46,407 nucleotides of DNA. It comes from Planctomycetota bacterium. GTDB taxonomy: Bacteria > Planctomycetota > Planctomycetia > Planctomycetales > Planctomycetaceae. The number at the start of each line of letters is the position of its first letter. Position 1 is the first letter of the stretch. The notes beneath the pieces are model-generated. The model searched no databases and had not been told where the DNA came from. It saw only the letters and a program-made list of their open reading frames with translations. Below are positions 24,206-34,302 of this stretch, in pieces. The position numbers and the translations under genes are program-made. Location: positions 1-46,407 of the forward strand of contig QWPB01000134.1 of the NCBI GenBank assembly GCA_003671275.1. Direction: 5' to 3'.

Positions 24206-25528
24206 ATGGACGCACTGCGAGTCGGACTGATTGGACTGGGAACTGTCGGCGGGGGAGTCGCCCAGATTCTGACGCATCAGGCCGCCCGAATGGCTCACCG
24301 ATCGGGCCGACCGATTCAGCTGACGCGAGTCGCCGTCCGTGATCTGACCCGTTCCCGATCGATCGAATTACCCGGCACCCAGCTGACCACGGAGGCCCTG
24401 GCCGTTGCCACCGCTCCCGATGTGGATTTGGTCGTGGAATTGATCGGCGGACTGAAACCGGCTCGCGAATTGGTTTTGGCCGCATTGAATGCCGGAAAGG
24501 ATGTGGTCACAGCCAACAAGGCCCTGCTCTGTGAACATGGTCCCGAGTTGTTCCGAGCCGCCCGGGAACGGGGCCGGTGCATCGCGTTCGAGGCCGCTGT
24601 GGCGGGGGGGGTTCCGATCATCCACACCCTCGGCCAGGCAATGACCGCCAATCAGATTACATCGATCGAGGCCATTCTCAATGGAACCAGCAACTTCATT
24701 CTGACTCAGATGTTTCAGAAGGGGGCCGCTTACGCGGATGCCGTGGCCGAAGCGCAGGCACTGGGGTTTGCCGAAGCCGACCCGTCGATGGATGTGCAGG
24801 GAACCGACGCCGCCCAAAAGCTGGGCCTGCTGACGCTGCTGGCCTTTGGCACACGGGTCACACCGGACCAGTTTCTGGTTCAGGGAATCGACACGATCGA
24901 TCTGGATGACCTGCGTAATGCCGACGAACTGGGTTATGCCGTCAAGCTGCTGGCAACCGCCCGCCTGGTCGAAGGCCAGTTGGAAATGCACACGCAACCG
25001 ACCCTGATCCGCAAGGACCGCCCGATCGCTCGGACAGATGGACCATTCAACATCATTGGTCTGACCGGGGATGTCGTCGGGACGACCTGGTACTCGGGCC
25101 AGGGGGCAGGTGGGTTACCGACCGCTTCGGCAGTCGTTTCGGACATTGTGGATGTGGCCGCGGGGCGGGCGAAGACCAACTTTGATCTGCTCGATCTGTG
25201 GGGCAATCATCCACCGTTCTCCCTGCAGCCCGTCCACGAAATCAATCGTCGGTATTACATGCGGTTCCTGGTCGAAGACCGAGCCCATGTGATGGCTGAA
25301 ATCACGGATGTGCTGGGAAGAAACGACATCAGCCTGGCCAGTGTCATGCAGCGAGAAACGGCGGAACCGGAAGACGACACCATCCCCCGACAAAAGTATG
25401 TTCCGCTGGTCATCATGACCCATCGCACCACGGAGGGCCGACTTCGTGCCGCTGCGATCCAGCTGGAAAAACTGGGCTGCATTCGCACACCGTGGGTCTG
25501 CATGCCGATGGAGGGAATCCCTCTGTAA
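24206..25528 (+). CDS. hom: Homoserine dehydrogenase
   Basis: Hom reduces aspartate semialdehyde to homoserine for threonine and methionine synthesis. The 440 residues comprise an NAD(P)-binding Rossmann domain (GLIGLGTVGGGVAQIL, residues 7-22) and the catalytic domain with the family pattern. That pattern includes NGTSNFILTQM, the GFAEADPSMDVQGTDAAQKLG substrate loop (Asp and Lys catalytic) and GAGGLPTASAVVSDI. The C terminus (residues ~350-430, YYMRFLVEDRAHVMAEIT) is an ACT regulatory domain, so threonine feedback is likely. The stop is followed at once by a long palindromic element with a T-tract. Confidence 0.95.
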   Translation: MDALRVGLIGLGTVGGGVAQILTHQAARMAHRSGRPIQLTRVAVRDLTRSRSIELPGTQLTTEALAVATAPDVDLVVELIGGLKPARELVLAALNAGKDVVTANKALLCEHGPELFRAARERGRCIAFEAAVAGGVPIIHTLGQAMTANQITSIEAILNGTSNFILTQMFQKGAAYADAVAEAQALGFAEADPSMDVQGTDAAQKLGLLTLLAFGTRVTPDQFLVQGIDTIDLDDLRNADELGYAVKLLATARLVEGQLEMHTQPTLIRKDRPIARTDGPFNIIGLTGDVVGTTWYSGQGAGGLPTASAVVSDIVDVAAGRAKTNFDLLDLWGNHPPFSLQPVHEINRRYYMRFLVEDRAHVMAEITDVLGRNDISLASVMQRETAEPEDDTIPRQKYVPLVIMTHRTTEGRLRAAAIQLEKLGCIRTPWVCMPMEGIPL

Positions 25529-25628
25529 CAGCCTGTTGAAGAACGCCGTGGGATCGGCTTCCAGCCTGTCAATCCCTTCAGAATATCGACAGGCTGGAAG
25601 CCGATCCCACGTTTTTCAACGGACTGGT
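25529..25628. repeat. Long perfect palindrome, REP/MITE-like, doubling as hom terminator
   Basis: CGTGGGATCGGCTTCCAGCC.. (25547-25570) is perfectly complementary to 25588-25611, a 24-bp stem with a 17-base loop. Outside it, CAGCCTGTTGAAGAACG and its imperfect complement (CGTTTTTCAACGGACTG) extend the symmetry. TTTTT follows at 25612-25616, so it should also end hom transcription. The short peptide it would encode (GFQPV..GWKPIP) resembles ones I have seen in planctomycete hypothetical proteins, pointing to a dispersed family. Confidence 0.8.
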
Positions 25629-25770
25629 AAGCCAATCCGACGGGCGCTCTCGCCGCCGGTAGAGCGAATTTTGAGCGTCGGATTTCGGGTTTTCCTGCAG
25701 GGGCCTATACTGTCTCCTTCTCTTTCCGGCAGGTCCGGAGGTTCCCTCACACTGTGTTGGTGTGTTAGAC

Positions 25771-26376
25771 ATGCGGATCGTGTTGTTTCCCCACCCGGCC
25801 TTGCGGTTTCCGTCGGTGGACATCCAGCGGATTGACGATGCGCTCCGGGCGACAGTCCAGCGGATGTTCGAGCTGATGTACGAATCCAAGGGGGTGGGAC
25901 TGGCAGCCAATCAGGTGGGCCTGCCCTTCCGGTTCTTCGTGATTAACCCGAGCGGTGACCCCGCCCAGAAAGACCAGGAGCAGGTCTTCATTAATCCGAT
26001 CATCACCTCCAAACGCGGCTCAGACATTCACGAAGAAGGCTGCCTGAGCCTGCCCAAGATCTACTCCGATGTCGAGCGGCCTGCGGAAATCACCATCGAC
26101 GCGTTCGACCTGAATGGTCAGAGCAGCAAACGAAAGCTCAAGGGGTTCATCGCTCGCGTCATCCAGCACGAGTACGACCACATCGAAGGGTTCATTTTCA
26201 CCGACCGCCTCGATAGCGATGCGCACGATGAAATTTACGCGGAGATTCTCGACGTGGCTGAGCAGTTCCGCCGCCAGCAAGCCGAAGGGGTCTACCCTGA
26301 CGACGACACGCTGATCGCCCAGTTACAGGCCACCGCCGCAACCGGTCGGATTCCTGCGGATTTCGCAGCGACCTGA
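25771..26376 (+). CDS. def: Peptide deformylase
   Basis: Def removes the formyl group from N-terminal Met of new proteins. All three motifs are present: GVGLAANQVG, EGCLSLP (Cys91, metal ligand) and QHEYDHIEG (His133 and His137 metal ligands, Glu134 catalytic). The length of about 201 residues is slightly longer than usual because of a C-terminal tail (YPDDDTLIAQLQ). ATG 25771 is preferred over a GTG three codons upstream. It lies 240 bases after hom, past a palindromic element, so it probably has its own promoter. Confidence 0.95.
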   Translation: MRIVLFPHPALRFPSVDIQRIDDALRATVQRMFELMYESKGVGLAANQVGLPFRFFVINPSGDPAQKDQEQVFINPIITSKRGSDIHEEGCLSLPKIYSDVERPAEITIDAFDLNGQSSKRKLKGFIARVIQHEYDHIEGFIFTDRLDSDAHDEIYAEILDVAEQFRRQQAEGVYPDDDTLIAQLQATAATGRIPADFAAT

Positions 26377-26698
26377 CCAAGGGCGAATGGAGCTCACCCA
26401 GCCGTCTCATGAATCACGTTCTCCCCGGCCCGGGCGAGAGATGCCAGTTCAGACGGGGAACACCGGCGATCAAGCCGCCCGATCGCCGGAAATACGAGTA
26501 CATCAAACGCCGCACCCGGCCATTGCATCAGCCATCACTGATTAGAGAAGTTACAAATCACCACGGGAGGGGGCGAGACCCGACGATCTCCCGTTGACCA
26601 TTTTTTCTCAACTGGCATAAAACGCCGGTCGGAACTGCCCTCCGACTCCGAATGCGTCCCAACGGACGCAATCACCCTGGTTTTCCCCCATCAAACCC
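26377..26698. other. 322-bp intergenic between def and the DegT aminotransferase
   Basis: No gene was found. A hairpin ACGGGAG (26563-26569)/CTCCCGT (26589-26595) followed by TTTTTT (26601-26606) could end def transcription on the plus strand. The rest should carry the promoter of the aminotransferase operon. Confidence 0.45.
26563..26606 (+). terminator. Possible Rho-independent terminator
   Basis: There is a 7-bp perfect stem with a loop of about 19 bases, then TGACCA and six Ts. The loop is long and the T-run is offset by six bases, so the call is tentative. Confidence 0.4.
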
Positions 26699-27943
26699 AT
26701 GACATCACCCTCGCCACAAGGGATCGCTTCCGTTGCGCCCAACGGTGTCGCCCATCACGACTGGCCCGCCTGGCCCTATTTCGATGATGAGCAACTCGCG
26801 GCCGTTGAGGCGGTCCTGCGGTCTGGCAAAGTGAACTACTGGACCGGCGATGTCTGTCGGCAGTTCGAGGCCGAATACGCCCAGTCTCTCGGTGTACCGC
26901 ACGCCATCGCCGTGGCCAATGGGACCAATGCCCTGGAACTGGCGCTGGAAGCCTTCGACATCGGTCCCGGCGATGAGGTCATCGTCCCGTGCCGAACGTT
27001 TCTGGCGACGGCCAGCGGGGTCATCACGCGCGGAGCCCGGCCCCTTTTTGCGGACGTCGATCCACTCAGCCAGAACATTTCAGCTGCCACCATTGAGCCA
27101 CTGCTGACCGCACGCACCAAGGCCATCATTGTCGTCCATCTGGCGGGTTGGCCCTGCGACATGGACCCGATTCTCGCACTCGCCCGGCCGCGGGGCATTC
27201 GTGTGATCGAAGACTGTGCCCAGGCCCACGGAGCCAGCGACCGGGGACGGCCCGTCGGCTCGATCGGCGACGCGGGGTGTTTCTCGTTCTGTCAGGACAA
27301 GATCATCACCACCGGTGGCGAAGGGGGGCTGGTCACCTTTCAGGAGGAGTCCCTCTGGAAAAAAGCCTGGAGCTACAAGGACCACGGGAAGAGCTGGGAG
27401 GCGGTCTATCAGACCGAACACCCGGGCATCTTCCGCTGGCTGCATGATTCCATTGGCACCAACTGGCGACTCACCGAGATGCAGGCCGCTCTGGGCCGTA
27501 TTCAGCTGGCTCGGCTTCCCTGGTGGATTACCATTCGGCGTCGCAATGCCGACATTCTCACCGAAGCGATTGGCCAGTCTCCTCTGCTGTCGATCCCCCG
27601 CCCCAGTTCCGACCAATACCACAGCTACTACAAGTTCTACGCCTTCGTTCATCCCCGGCGACTAGCCGCTGGCTGGACCCGAGACCGGATTGTTCGTGAG
27701 TTGCACACCCAGCATGTGCCCTGCGGAGTCGGCAGTTGCTCCGAGATCTACCGGGAACGGGCCTTTCAGCGACTGGGGATTGCTCCGGAGCAGCCGTGCC
27801 AGGTGTCGCGCGACCTGGGCGAACGCAGCCTGATGTTCCTGGTCCACCCCACACTGGAACGGGAACAGATGCACGAGATGGGTCGCCGCATCCGCGAGAC
27901 ACTGGACCTGGCCACAGCCAATGCCGCTAAAGATGCCGCCTGA
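26699..27943 (+). CDS. DegT/DnrJ/EryC1/StrS-family sugar aminotransferase
   Basis: This PLP enzyme of 414 residues is expected to aminate a keto-nucleotide sugar for surface polysaccharide. Family features are present: WTGDVCRQFEAEYAQSLGVPHAIAVANGTNALELAL, then EDCAQAHGA and CFSFCQDKIITTGGEGG with the PLP Lys201. Some members of the family act as dehydratases, but the Lys makes aminotransfer likely. A CapD-like enzyme starts 48 bases downstream on the same strand. The two would supply an amino-dideoxy sugar precursor. Confidence 0.9.
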   Translation: MTSPSPQGIASVAPNGVAHHDWPAWPYFDDEQLAAVEAVLRSGKVNYWTGDVCRQFEAEYAQSLGVPHAIAVANGTNALELALEAFDIGPGDEVIVPCRTFLATASGVITRGARPLFADVDPLSQNISAATIEPLLTARTKAIIVVHLAGWPCDMDPILALARPRGIRVIEDCAQAHGASDRGRPVGSIGDAGCFSFCQDKIITTGGEGGLVTFQEESLWKKAWSYKDHGKSWEAVYQTEHPGIFRWLHDSIGTNWRLTEMQAALGRIQLARLPWWITIRRRNADILTEAIGQSPLLSIPRPSSDQYHSYYKFYAFVHPRRLAAGWTRDRIVRELHTQHVPCGVGSCSEIYRERAFQRLGIAPEQPCQVSRDLGERSLMFLVHPTLEREQMHEMGRRIRETLDLATANAAKDAA

Positions 27944-27991
27944 CCGATTGCCACACCGGGTTTTGGAAGTCGTTGATCAAGGAGTGATCTC

Positions 27992-30031
27992 GTGACTGCC
28001 GGACAGCTATATTCGCATGACCAGTACGGGGATCAGTCTCCCGCAACAATTCCCATGCGGGCTGCGTTTCCATCTCGACAGACCGACCGTTGTGAACCAC
28101 TGCCCCCTCCGGATGCCACGGAATTAGACACCCCGGTTTCGGTGATCAGCCCCTTGCCCCGCAGCGCCCGCTGGTTGCGTCACCGGATCGCGGCCATCCT
28201 GCCAATTTATCTGCTGACATTTTCAGCCTGTTACGCGGCGGCCATCGAACTGCGGTTTGATTTTGAGGTTCCCCAGGCGTTTCGAGAAGTTTTCTGGATC
28301 ACGCTCCCGTTGATTCTGATCGTGAAATTTGCCGCTTGCTGGCTGACGGCCGAGTGGCGTCGAACCTTTCGCCATGTGACGGTTCTGGATCTGGTTTTCA
28401 TTGGAGCGGGGACACTGGGAGCGGGGGTTTTTCTGGGTCTGCTGAACGGTCTGTTGCCTGCCGCGATCAAGATCCCACGATCCGTCCTGCTGGTGGATGG
28501 AGCCCTCAGTCTGTTGAGCCTGACCACGCTGCGATTTGCTTATCGCGTCTGGATGGAAATCCTGTCCCCGGTCCTGATGCGACGGAAATTGCGAAGCCGA
28601 ACACTGATCTACGGCGTCGACTCCCAGTCGATCGGGATCCTGCAGATGACTATTGCCATGCATTCCGCAGGGCTCCCATTTCGCGTGGTGGGATTTGTGT
28701 CGGATTCGGCCAGACGACACACCTCTCTGATCGCTGGCGTTCCTGTGCATCACCCCGAGCGGGGCTGGTCCGCCATTCGCGAGGCTTCCCACGCCCGGGA
28801 TCTGCTGATCCCCAGCAGTGTTCCCGGACGCGTTGTGCGGGCCATTCTGCGGGAGTGCTCCGAGGCCGACATCCAGGTCCACATCATCCCCACCGTCGAG
28901 GAAATGGTCGGCGGACGATTCAAGCTGGCCTCGCGGGATGTGACTGTTTCCGACCTGTTACGGCGTGATCCCAACCGCCTCGACATGGAGTCGATCCGGC
29001 ATTACGTCACGGGGCAACGGGTCATGGTTACCGGCGGGGCGGGTAGCATCGGCAGCGAGCTGTGCCGCCAGCTGCTGGCACTCGACCCCGAACTGCTGGT
29101 CATCTACGACCAGTCCGAGTTTGGCGTATTCACGATGGAGCAGGAGTTCGCCCGACACGAGGGGGACCGCGTCCGGTATTACGTCGCCGACATTCTCGAT
29201 GAACGAATGCTGGACCAGGTGATGTCGACCCATCAGCCGCAGATCGTCTTTCACGCCGCAGCCTACAAGCATGTCCCCCTGATGGAAGACAATCCTCAGG
29301 CGGCAATCACAAACAACATCCTGGGAACCAAGGCGATCGCGGATGCCGCCCACCGGCACCAGGTGCAGCGATTCGTACAGATCTCGACCGACAAGGCGGT
29401 GCGTCCCACCAGCGTGATGGGAGCCACCAAGCTGGTCGCTGAAAAATACATCCAGTCACTCTCCCGTCATGCCGGAACGCAGTTCATCACCGTCCGATTC
29501 GGAAACGTGCTCAATTCGATGGGCAGCGTGGTGCCCACCTTCCGAAAGCAGATCGAAGCGGGAGGCCCCATCACAGTGACGCACCCCGACATGCAACGAT
29601 TTTTTATGACCATCCCCGAAGCCGTTCAGCTGGTGCTGCAGGCCGGAGCGATCGGTTCGACGGGAGACGTACTGATTCTCGATATGGGCGATCCGGTCAG
29701 GATTGTCGATCTGGCCCGTGACATGATCATGCTCTCGGGACTGCGTTTCCCGGATGACATCGACATCGAATTCACGGGCCTGCGTCCCGGCGAAAAGCTG
29801 TATGAAGAGCTATTCTACGAATCGGAAACCGGGGCGGAAAAGATCCACGAGAAAATCTTTCGGGGCACCAGCGAACAGGCTCCGACGGTGTTGCAGATCA
29901 ATTCCCAGATCGTTCAATTGACCGAAGCGGCTCAAGGGAATCAGCAGTCGGCCTTACGGACACTCCAAAAAATCGTCATCGGCTACTCTGGCCAGGAATG
30001 GAAACCGGCCCGGTTGCGGGCTGCGGGCTGA
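27992..30031 (+). CDS. Membrane nucleotide-sugar 4,6-dehydratase (CapD/WbpM/FlaA1-like)
   Basis: The 679-residue protein has a membrane-anchored N-terminal half with four predicted helices (residues ~65-190). A CoA-binding-3/Rossmann-like segment follows (RSRTLIYGVDSQSIGILQM). The catalytic SDR domain begins VTGGAGSIGSELCRQLL (about residue 348). The active site reads STDKAVRPTSVMGATK: as in WbpM, Met stands where the usual Tyr would be (S-M-K). These enzymes convert UDP-GlcNAc to a 4-keto-6-deoxy sugar, which the upstream DegT enzyme could aminate. GTG 27992 has AAGGAG 7 bases upstream. The C terminus (TVLQINSQIVQLTEAAQ) is typical. Confidence 0.92.
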   Translation: MTAGQLYSHDQYGDQSPATIPMRAAFPSRQTDRCEPLPPPDATELDTPVSVISPLPRSARWLRHRIAAILPIYLLTFSACYAAAIELRFDFEVPQAFREVFWITLPLILIVKFAACWLTAEWRRTFRHVTVLDLVFIGAGTLGAGVFLGLLNGLLPAAIKIPRSVLLVDGALSLLSLTTLRFAYRVWMEILSPVLMRRKLRSRTLIYGVDSQSIGILQMTIAMHSAGLPFRVVGFVSDSARRHTSLIAGVPVHHPERGWSAIREASHARDLLIPSSVPGRVVRAILRECSEADIQVHIIPTVEEMVGGRFKLASRDVTVSDLLRRDPNRLDMESIRHYVTGQRVMVTGGAGSIGSELCRQLLALDPELLVIYDQSEFGVFTMEQEFARHEGDRVRYYVADILDERMLDQVMSTHQPQIVFHAAAYKHVPLMEDNPQAAITNNILGTKAIADAAHRHQVQRFVQISTDKAVRPTSVMGATKLVAEKYIQSLSRHAGTQFITVRFGNVLNSMGSVVPTFRKQIEAGGPITVTHPDMQRFFMTIPEAVQLVLQAGAIGSTGDVLILDMGDPVRIVDLARDMIMLSGLRFPDDIDIEFTGLRPGEKLYEELFYESETGAEKIHEKIFRGTSEQAPTVLQINSQIVQLTEAAQGNQQSALRTLQKIVIGYSGQEWKPARLRAAG

Positions 30032-30059
30032 GCCCGGCGGAAGACCGGCCTGCTGCGGG

Positions 30060-31112
30060 TCATCCGGCCATGGAGGCTCGCTTGCTGGCGATCAGCGCGA
30101 TTAACGCCTTTTGCGGGTCGGCAAACTTTCTGAGTCCTTCGTCCATCAGCACCTCTTCCATACGGGCGAAGTCCACCTGCTGATCGATCTCCGACTGGGT
30201 CGCCAAAGCGGGCGGTTGGTCGACCCGGCGGGCATAGACCAGTCCAAGCTGTTCGACGGCGGCATTGGTCGCAGGCGGGTTGGTCTGAATATCAGAACCC
30301 GCCAAGGCCGACACATACTTGTCCGGGGGCAATGCCGGATCCTTGGTCCCGGTGCTGGCAAAGACGATCTCCTGCTTCCGGGGCAGGCGATGTTGTCCCC
30401 ACCACTGGTGATTCTCCTGCCAGATCCGCTGTGCATTCACAATCCCCACCTGCCCCTGCGCTGCCGGAGATAATGCCTTCACGTGCGTCGCGGTGTAGAC
30501 ATCAATGCGGCTGACAAAGATCGAATACACTGATTTCAGACTTCGCGGATCGGACCGCCGCAAAGCCCCCCGCCACACAGCGTCGCGTGCCGCCTGATAC
30601 TGCCGCAACGAAAAGATCAATGTCACGTTCAACGTAATCCCAGCCGCCGCCAGTTCCTCCAGACACGCCAGCCCCGCGGGTGTCGCCGGAACTTTGATCA
30701 TCCGGTTCGCATGACCGGCTGCCCACTGCTTTCCCAGAGCCACATACTGTGCAGCGCGTTCCGAGAGGCTCAACGGACAGGTGGCGTCTTCCAGCAGCGG
30801 ATCGAGTTCAAAACTCACATAACCGTCATCCCCGTGCGTCTGGGTATGCACGGGGGCGAAGACCGCCTCGGCTCGCGAGACCAGCTGGTCGGTCACCCGC
30901 CAGGCCACCTGCTCATCGGACAATCCCTGCTTCAGAAGGGACTGGATCTCAGCATCAAACCGGCCCGTCTTGATCAGATCCGCCACGATGATCGGATTGG
31001 AAGTGGCCCCCGTGGCTCCGCGCCGTCGATTCTCTTCCACCAGGACGGGATCGATACTGTCGAGCCACAGCCGGGTACCACACTCAATCAGGGATTTCAG
31101 ACCGGTCGACAT
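30060..31112 (-). CDS. tal: Transaldolase
   Basis: Transaldolase moves a dihydroxyacetone unit between sugar phosphates in the pentose phosphate pathway. The 350 residues contain GATSNPIIV near the N terminus, IKVPATPAG with the Schiff-base Lys140, and [11 protein letters not shown]. The length and long insert fit the tal-type (class 2) family. The ATG at 31112 has AGGAG 6 bases upstream; the frame extends 37 codons further without similarity. It is transcribed leftward, and the terminator of the preceding gene (31251-31287) isolates it. Confidence 0.92.
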   Translation of the reverse strand: MSTGLKSLIECGTRLWLDSIDPVLVEENRRRGATGATSNPIIVADLIKTGRFDAEIQSLLKQGLSDEQVAWRVTDQLVSRAEAVFAPVHTQTHGDDGYVSFELDPLLEDATCPLSLSERAAQYVALGKQWAAGHANRMIKVPATPAGLACLEELAAAGITLNVTLIFSLRQYQAARDAVWRGALRRSDPRSLKSVYSIFVSRIDVYTATHVKALSPAAQGQVGIVNAQRIWQENHQWWGQHRLPRKQEIVFASTGTKDPALPPDKYVSALAGSDIQTNPPATNAAVEQLGLVYARRVDQPPALATQSEIDQQVDFARMEEVLMDEGLRKFADPQKALIALIASKRASMAG

Positions 31113-31250
31113 ACCATTCTCCTGCCAGGAACACGATCTCCTGATCATGATCCGTCCACGGCCAATCAGCAAGGCCCCGCAGACCGAAGCGTTTATCGAA
31201 CAAGCAGGACCACGTTCGTGCATTCACGAGAACGGCCGCCCCCTCACCCC

Positions 31251-31287
31251 AAAATACAAAAGCCCAGCGGCACACGCCGCTGGGCTC
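31251..31287 (-). terminator. Rho-independent terminator of the sialate O-acetylesterase gene
   Basis: AGCCCAGCGGC-ACAC-GCCGCTGGGCT (31261-31286) is an 11-bp perfect stem with a 4-base loop. On the minus strand it is followed by TTTTGTATTTT, and it lies 23 bases after the stop at 31310. Confidence 0.92.
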
Positions 31288-31309
31288 GAATCATCACATG
31301 ACTCACACA

Positions 31310-32857
31310 CTAGGGCACATTGACTGCATCGGTCCATGTATCGGTTCGGAACGGAGAGGCCGGCAGGCCAGCTCCGTTGAAGAAGTTGGGCTCCGCCAGC
31401 TGGTTCCATCCGAAACGCACAGCGACCGGTTCGGCGACCCCCTCGGCAGTGACCACGACCTTGTCCCCGTCGATTCGGGCGGTGGCTTTCACAAACTTCT
31501 TGTCGGCCCCGGCAACTGACCACCAGGTCAGTTCCTGTCCATCACGGGACTTGAGACCCGCCGCGTGTTCAAACGACACGATGGCCTTGTTCCCTTCCAC
31601 GGCCAGCGACTGATACAGCGGTCCGGAGTAGACCAGATCCGACTTGCCATAGGTATTCGCCAACGCCCACAGTGACAGTCGCCGACCGACTTCCTGCTTG
31701 TTGGGTGGATGAATGTCATTCACGGTGGCAATGTCGGTCAGGACAGCCATTCCCGTGTTCTTGACCTGCAACGTGGCCGTCTGGGCTTCCCAGATTCCAG
31801 GCAGGTCCGTCGCCCGGGGCGGTCCGTAGTTGTACGGAGCCAGTTGCGCAAACAGGAAGGGGAAGTCACGATTCCCTTCCTGATTCCAGACCGTGCGCCA
31901 CCCTTCGATCAGACCGCGTTTCATCTGGTAGTAGTGCATCCCCTGCCCGTTGTTGGATTCCCCCTGATACCAGAGGAATCCCTTGATGCCGAACGGCACG
32001 ATCGGATGAATCATCCCGTTGTAGAGGCCCGTATGGTTGTAGTTGCTATTCAGCGGATGCCCCGGCACCGTCACCGGTGGAGGAAGTTCTGCACCAGGCT
32101 GGGCAGCCTTGATCACTGCATTGCGAGCCTTGATCGCCTGAGCGGCATTGGCCAACGACTCGGAATAACCATCGAGCATCCCGAGCATCTGATCACGTTC
32201 CCCAGCCAGTTCCGGAATGGCGGTGAAGCCTTGTGGCGGAATCCAGGGCTGAATCCGCGTGCCCCCCCAGGCCGTGGTGATCAGACCGACCGGCGTGTCG
32301 AGTTTCTGATGAATCTCACGACCAAAAAAGTACAACACTGCGGAAGACCCCGCGACCGTCTGGGGCGAGCATTCGACCCACCGGGCATTGACACTGTCGG
32401 ATGGCGTTCCAGCGGAGATCAGCGGGATGATGAATAAGCGGATTTTCGGGAAGTTCGCATTCTTAACCTCTTCGCCCCCCTGAGTCGATTGAGCGACGTT
32501 CCATTGCATATTGGATTGACCGGACCCGGCCCAGACTTCCCCGACAAGGATGTTCGAGATCTTGATCTCGTTCTTCCCTTTCACGGTCATCTCGTGCGGA
32601 CCACCAGCCGTCGTGATGGCGGGCAGAGTCACCTTCCACTTGCCAGCCCCATTCGCCTTCGTCGTCTGTGTCGACTCTCCCAGCGTAACAGTGACCTCTT
32701 CTCCGGCATCCGCCCAACCCCAAATCGGGAGCGGAATGTCCTTTTGCAGGACCATATTATTGCTGATGATTTCCGGCAGGCGAACGTTCGCCCGCCCGAC
32801 CGCCGACGACAGCAGTACAGCTGTCACCGCCACAAGACACAACCGGACCAGCTTCAT
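31310..32857 (-). CDS. Secreted sialate O-acetylesterase-like protein (SASA family)
   Basis: The enzyme would remove O-acetyl groups from sialic or other acetylated sugars. It has 515 residues and a signal peptide (MKLVRLCLVAVTAVLLSSA). A beta-sandwich start (ISNNMVLQKDIPLPIWGWA) leads into an SGNH-type catalytic core. The core carries Ser115 in GSGQSNM, WYQGESN, and His in TVNDIHPPNK with its Asp. ATG 32857 begins the signal peptide; the frame extends 16 codons upstream. Planctomycetes carry many such enzymes for algal or mucin glycans. A strong terminator follows. Confidence 0.92.
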   Translation of the reverse strand: MKLVRLCLVAVTAVLLSSAVGRANVRLPEIISNNMVLQKDIPLPIWGWADAGEEVTVTLGESTQTTKANGAGKWKVTLPAITTAGGPHEMTVKGKNEIKISNILVGEVWAGSGQSNMQWNVAQSTQGGEEVKNANFPKIRLFIIPLISAGTPSDSVNARWVECSPQTVAGSSAVLYFFGREIHQKLDTPVGLITTAWGGTRIQPWIPPQGFTAIPELAGERDQMLGMLDGYSESLANAAQAIKARNAVIKAAQPGAELPPPVTVPGHPLNSNYNHTGLYNGMIHPIVPFGIKGFLWYQGESNNGQGMHYYQMKRGLIEGWRTVWNQEGNRDFPFLFAQLAPYNYGPPRATDLPGIWEAQTATLQVKNTGMAVLTDIATVNDIHPPNKQEVGRRLSLWALANTYGKSDLVYSGPLYQSLAVEGNKAIVSFEHAAGLKSRDGQELTWWSVAGADKKFVKATARIDGDKVVVTAEGVAEPVAVRFGWNQLAEPNFFNGAGLPASPFRTDTWTDAVNVP

Positions 32858-33069
32858 GAGAGTGCTTCCCTGAGAGGTACTTGAGAGCGAATGATGACCA
32901 CGCATCGCTCCGAGTTGATATTACCGAGGAACCACGGGAATGTCAGTCATCCGCACGGGTTCACGCGGAGGGGGGGATTCTGATCGATAATGGTTGGTAA
33001 CGACGATTCAACAGGGAAGCCAAACCCCAGCCAGTCGTATTTCGGCGATTCGCTTAGCCTCGGTCGCCG

Positions 33070-34272
33070 TTAATGTCCCGATCGTGCCTGGAGTGCCGCG
33101 TAAGCCTGATTGGCCGCGGGATGCAGCAGCGGGTCGATCAGCCTCGCCAGTTCGTCACCCGCCACATTCTTTCGCTGGTTAAACAGGATACACCAAGTCA
33201 TCCCATCCCACCGCCGAACGAGCAGCGTCGACGTTCCATCGAGAGCCCCCAGATGCCAGGTATTTCGGCCCTCTCCAGACCCGGCCCGACGCACATTCCA
33301 GCCACAGGCATACCACATATCGGGATCTTGTCGTGGGTAACTGACGGGCTCGGCCCACAGTGACGCGATACTGGCCGCGTTGAGCAGGAAGGGCCGTTTC
33401 GATGTGGGATTCACGGAACCGGCTTCCAACGGAAGATCGCACCCCATGGCAAATCGCACCATGTCCGGTGCCGACGAAATCCAGCCACCATGCGAGTCCA
33501 TCGTCTCCAGACACCAGGCCCCATAGGGGGGATTCACGGGCGTGCCGGGCGCAAAGACCGAATCCTCTCGCACGCGATCCCCAGTCATGGGCATGTAGTA
33601 CCGGACTTCATCGACTTGAGGAGTCAACGTCCGACCGATGCGCGGCGACAAGGCACCCACGGGAGTCAGGATCTGCTCTCGCACCAGTTGTTGGTAGCTC
33701 TTTCCCTGAGCACCGGGCAGGGATTCCAGAACCCGCCCCAGCAAACAGTACCCAAAATTCGAATAGGCATACTGCTTCCCCGGATCAAAATCGAGCGGAC
33801 GCCGAAGCATGGCCCGGATAATGGCGGACGGATCAGCGGGCGGTGGCGTTCCGGCTTCCGCGGCAAACTCCACGGAACGAAACATCGGATCGAAACTGGC
33901 CTTCCGATCCCATCCCCCGGTGTGCTGCAGCAGATGCCGTATCGTGACCTGCTTCCACCGGACATCGTGAGGCGTATCCAATTTGAGGAGTTCCCAGACG
34001 AGCCCCTCCAGAGACAACGCTCCACATTCCACCTGCTGCAGGATGGCGACGGCCGTCACAGGCTTGGACAGGCTGGCGATCCGAAACAGGGAATGCGGCT
34101 CAACAGGAATCTGTTGATCGATGTCAGCCCAGCCGATAGAGCGGGCATACTCGATAACCCCGGCCCGCCCGACAGCCAGCGCGGCCCCAGCTACGCCATG
34201 TTGAACGGTGAACGCCCGCAACAGGTCGTCAAAGGCCTCCCCACCTGGCACCGCGCTTCCGTGCAGTTCCAC
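33070..34272 (-). CDS. Serine beta-lactamase-like hydrolase (class C/DD-peptidase fold)
   Basis: The 400-residue protein has the three active-site elements of the beta-lactamase (PF00144) family: SLSK with nucleophile Ser67 and Lys70, YSN in QYAYSNFGY (about residue 172), and HLGALDG as the third-strand motif. The fold covers esterases, D-aminopeptidases and beta-lactamases; the substrate cannot be read. No signal peptide is evident, so it may be cytoplasmic or have a different start. It lies 30 bases upstream of the CysH-like gene's stop, on the same strand, but no functional link is obvious. Confidence 0.88.
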   Translation of the reverse strand: MELHGSAVPGGEAFDDLLRAFTVQHGVAGAALAVGRAGVIEYARSIGWADIDQQIPVEPHSLFRIASLSKPVTAVAILQQVECGALSLEGLVWELLKLDTPHDVRWKQVTIRHLLQHTGGWDRKASFDPMFRSVEFAAEAGTPPPADPSAIIRAMLRRPLDFDPGKQYAYSNFGYCLLGRVLESLPGAQGKSYQQLVREQILTPVGALSPRIGRTLTPQVDEVRYYMPMTGDRVREDSVFAPGTPVNPPYGAWCLETMDSHGGWISSAPDMVRFAMGCDLPLEAGSVNPTSKRPFLLNAASIASLWAEPVSYPRQDPDMWYACGWNVRRAGSGEGRNTWHLGALDGTSTLLVRRWDGMTWCILFNQRKNVAGDELARLIDPLLHPAANQAYAALQARSGH

Positions 34273-34302
34273 GCCACACCTCCTCCGGATGACTTCCGGC
34301 CA

